Assembly: GCA_026392415.1 (NCBI GenBank)
Contig: JAPLCC010000039.1
Span: 62,001-126,000, forward strand
Direction of reading: 5' to 3'
Source of the DNA: Propionibacteriales bacterium
GTDB taxonomy: Bacteria > Actinomycetota > Actinomycetes > Propionibacteriales > Nocardioidaceae
DNA: 64,000 bases
Each line of letters starts with the position of its first letter. Positions within the stretch are counted from its first letter, which is position 1. Below the pieces are notes generated by a model. It did not search any database. It saw only the letters and a program-made list of their open reading frames with translations, and was not told where the DNA came from. Positions 61,917 through 64,000 of this stretch are shown in pieces. A program made the position numbers and the translations under genes.

Positions 61917-63167
61917 TCACCGAACGTGACGCGCGGGTTCTTGGCAGCTGTGGAGTTCGGCAAGATTGATCGTCAGTCCTGTCGCGCCCTTGAACTTCTC
62001 GATGACCTGTCCGTCTGCGTCGTGGTCATGGGCGTGCACGAGCTGTCCTCCGGACCGGGTGTAGGTCTTGAAGACAGTGCCGGCGTGCCCAGCCGTGTCG
62101 CGGGTCCACCACAATCCCGTTTCGCCGTCGCGCAGGTACCAACGCTCGCGTTCGTCGTGGTAGCAGGCGACCGGATTAGTGACAGGTGGTGTGGCAAGAA
62201 CGTCAACAGCAATCTCGTCAGCCGTATCCCCGATTCGATAGAACCCAGGACTGATGCCCGCCAGCCCTGCAATCCCTGTGGCGACCGTGTCGATCAGTTC
62301 CTCGGGCTCAAGGACGTCGAGGATCATTGAGCGTCGAAGCGCATCGAAACTCTGGGCAGCGACGAGCATCTTGGTGGTGTCGTCGCTTGGCCCGAGAACA
62401 ACCATGGCGCTCGGAGGCTTCCCTTGAAGGGACTTCCGAACCGCCTCGAAGTTCGAGCGGTCCAGTACATGCGTGGTCAACTTGAACCCGAAAGCGGCGG
62501 CATAGTTTGCAAGTCGAACGAGTTCCTCTGGCCCCGCGACGCCAGCGCGGTGAGGGTGAATCAACAGCGCGAGTGACGCGGTACCGATCCGCTCAACCGC
62601 TGCAGGGCCAGCCTTCTCGAGTTGGCGCGCCATCCATCCAGCCATGGCTGAAGCGCTCAGTTTCCACTCGACCTCCACCCACGCGTCGGCTGCGCGTCCC
62701 TTGTGCGCGGGGTCGATCAAGACGGTGAGGTTGGCCGCGGCCGCGAACCTGGCGGCAACGACAGCGCCAGACTCAGACATCTTCTCTGCGCTCGGTTTGA
62801 GGACGGCACCAAGTGCGAAATGCCGGACCAAGCCGTGGTCAGCTGGCGGGATCGCGATGTCCCGTTCGATCAGTTCGGAGGTGCTGGGCGTCGGCAACGC
62901 GAGTGCCAGTCCGGGCGCAACGAGCAGGGCGCGCCAGATCGAGCCGACGTGCGTCGGGTCGATGTTGAGCAGCGGCGCCTTCATGGCCGACTGCAATCGT
63001 TCGAGGCCGTCGCCGCCACGAGGGAGCGGGACAGCCGTCCCCGAATGCTGGAAACTGACAGTCTTCGGGATCTTGTGTCCGAGCGGATGATGGCGGCCGG
63101 TGGATTTGCCGTCCTCCGCGTAGGTGGTGGATGCATCGTCAACCAGCCGACGAAGGTCGCCGGCCAC
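61917..63167 (-). CDS. Hypothetical protein, upstream partner of xis-int
   Basis: 416 aa from a GTG (MAGDLRRLVDDAS). Not recognised. No membrane helix. The C-terminal part ERERWYLRDGETGLWWTRDTAGHAGTVFKTY (in part) looks like a beta-rich domain. It follows the C-terminal OST-HTH-like gene on the same strand with 5 bases between, so the two are likely one operon within the island. Function unknown. Confidence 0.6.
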   Translation of the reverse strand: MAGDLRRLVDDASTTYAEDGKSTGRHHPLGHKIPKTVSFQHSGTAVPLPRGGDGLERLQSAMKAPLLNIDPTHVGSIWRALLVAPGLALALPTPSTSELIERDIAIPPADHGLVRHFALGAVLKPSAEKMSESGAVVAARFAAAANLTVLIDPAHKGRAADAWVEVEWKLSASAMAGWMARQLEKAGPAAVERIGTASLALLIHPHRAGVAGPEELVRLANYAAAFGFKLTTHVLDRSNFEAVRKSLQGKPPSAMVVLGPSDDTTKMLVAAQSFDALRRSMILDVLEPEELIDTVATGIAGLAGISPGFYRIGDTADEIAVDVLATPPVTNPVACYHDERERWYLRDGETGLWWTRDTAGHAGTVFKTYTRSGGQLVHAHDHDADGQVIEKFKGATGLTINLAELHSCQEPARHVR

Positions 63168-63172
63168 TCAGC

Positions 63173-64000
63173 TCACCGGAGCAGCGCGTACTTGGCCGGG
63201 ATCCGGAGCACCAGCAGTTCCTCGAGGCTTAGTCGAGACAGCACCGCGAGAATCTCGCTGCGCAGCTCTTCCTCGGCGGTCCTGGGGGCGACTTCGGGGG
63301 CCGCCGGCTCAGGTGTTGCGACTGCAACTGGCCGCGGATCTGGCCGTACCGGGTCGAGCAGGTCAGAAAAGGGGATGCTCTGCTCCTCCGCCCAGGTCTG
63401 GGCACGAGCAGTGGTGTGCTCTCGGAGGAAACGCCCCCATCGCCTTCTAACCTCCGGTGTCGTCAATGCCTCGTCAGTGAAAGCGCGGACGCCTTCAGCA
63501 GTTTCGGCAAGTTCATGCAACCGCTCGCGCTGCCCGACGGGAGCACATGTCGTGACGAACGCCGAGACCCATCGCTTTTGCTCTTCCCCTGTCATGGCGG
63601 GGAGGTCCAGAGAGTCTCCACCTCCGAGGGCGGCAGCCGTTCCCGGATCTGGGTCGATGGCAAAGGTCGTTCGCGTCCGAGGCGAGTAGGCGTATCGGGT
63701 ATCGGAGAAGTCCGTCAGCGCCCGCCAGAGGTCGGCACGCAGCCATCGCCCCTTACTGGCCACGGCTGAAGCAAGGGGCGGCCGCGATACAGGGGGCTGG
63801 TCCTCGCCGCGATCCGGCGCGCCGCCACCGAAGCCAGCAGAGTCTGGTGGACCGCTTGAAATAACCACATCGGTAGCACCCGCTGGCTTGTGCACGTGCA
63901 CAATGCCTTGGAGCTGCGCCGCACCGAGGAACGCGCGAAAGTTCGGCAGTCCGAGGGCGCTCACCCGGAAGCCTGGCTCCGTTTGGAGCATCCTTGCGGA
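63173..64000 (-). CDS. Hypothetical protein with possible OST-HTH/LOTUS-like segment (cut by window edge)
   Basis: At least 275 aa; the N-terminus runs off the right edge (the open frame continues past the ATG at 63991). The visible start GFRVSALGLPNFRAFLGAAQLQGIVHVHKPAGATDVVIS (shown in part) resembles the OST-HTH/LOTUS fold of RNA-binding proteins, often joined to an NYN nuclease in bacteria. The rest is acidic and proline-rich with a helical C-terminus (LSRLSLEELLVLRIPAKY). NYN, if present, would be off-window. Confidence 0.5.
   Translation of the reverse strand, partial: SARMLQTEPGFRVSALGLPNFRAFLGAAQLQGIVHVHKPAGATDVVISSGPPDSAGFGGGAPDRGEDQPPVSRPPLASAVASKGRWLRADLWRALTDFSDTRYAYSPRTRTTFAIDPDPGTAAALGGGDSLDLPAMTGEEQKRWVSAFVTTCAPVGQRERLHELAETAEGVRAFTDEALTTPEVRRRWGRFLREHTTARAQTWAEEQSIPFSDLLDPVRPDPRPVAVATPEPAAPEVAPRTAEEELRSEILAVLSRLSLEELLVLRIPAKYALLR

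Noticed and set aside
61520..61969. 149-codon frame in the gap upstream of xis
   Set aside because: Basic, no domain, no ribosome-binding site and no clear codon bias; kept only as a gap.
1..64000. tRNA genes, rRNA genes and CRISPR arrays
   Set aside because: None recognised by eye in the intergenic gaps; a tRNA next to the integrase might lie outside the window.

Overview
The window is a high-GC actinobacterial chromosome segment, dense with genes that often overlap by four bases (ATGA/GTGA junctions). Gene content (menaquinone rather than ubiquinone, Rex, a BldN-type sigma factor with a DUF5667 anti-sigma, bS22, CcsB/ResB cytochrome c maturation) and gene order suggest a Nocardioides-like member of the Nocardioidaceae. 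The genus is an inference. From memory, much of the order (proC, small HTH protein, bS22, epimerase, acyltransferase; hemA-hemC-hemD-hemB; hemL, phosphatase, tlpA, ccdA, resB, ccsB; menA, menE, menC, menD, menG) parallels M. tuberculosis Rv0500-Rv0558.

Layout. 1-7.7 kb: nuoA to nuoH (nuoH cut by the window edge), minus strand, with a Rex-like operator in front of nuoA. 7.8-17.1 kb: menG, an L,D-transpeptidase, a metallo-beta-lactamase-fold protein, a CPA1 antiporter with a zinc-finger tail, and a menE-menC-menD operon. 17.1-24.4 kb: an accessory cluster with a serine hydrolase, an MFS transporter, a MarR regulator, an EgtA-like glutamate-cysteine ligase, a GshB-type glutathione synthetase, a MAPEG membrane protein, a gamma-glutamyl hydrolase-like enzyme and a second, frameshifted MFS transporter. 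24.4-33.3 kb: menA, small membrane proteins, a nitroreductase, an SDR, and ccsB-resB-ccdA-tlpA-phosphatase-hemL. 33.3-40.7 kb: a lytic transglycosylase with a structured leader, then hemB, cobA-hemD, hemC, hemA and rex. 40.8-46.3 kb: GtrA, glycosyltransferases, a glutaredoxin-like protein and an acyl-CoA ligase. 46.3-54.0 kb: a HAD phosphatase, sigma/anti-sigma pair, acyltransferase, epimerase, bS22, HTH protein, HAD hydrolase and proC. 54.2-64 kb: a less GC-rich accessory island with an integrase, excisionase, HNH nuclease, PD-(D/E)XK-like nuclease, HEPN-like protein and several unknown genes.

How it fits together. Most of the window builds the aerobic respiratory chain: complex I, menaquinone, heme and cytochrome c maturation, with Rex as the NADH/NAD+ sensor. 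A BldN-like sigma factor has candidate promoters (GTAAC, 17-base spacer, CGT) in front of itself, its anti-sigma factor and the lytic transglycosylase. The thiol-peptide cluster is the most unusual metabolic unit, because actinobacteria normally use mycothiol. Short palindromic elements lie in frame inside nuoG, menD, menE and ccsB and add extra residues to these proteins. No rRNA, tRNA or CRISPR array was recognised.
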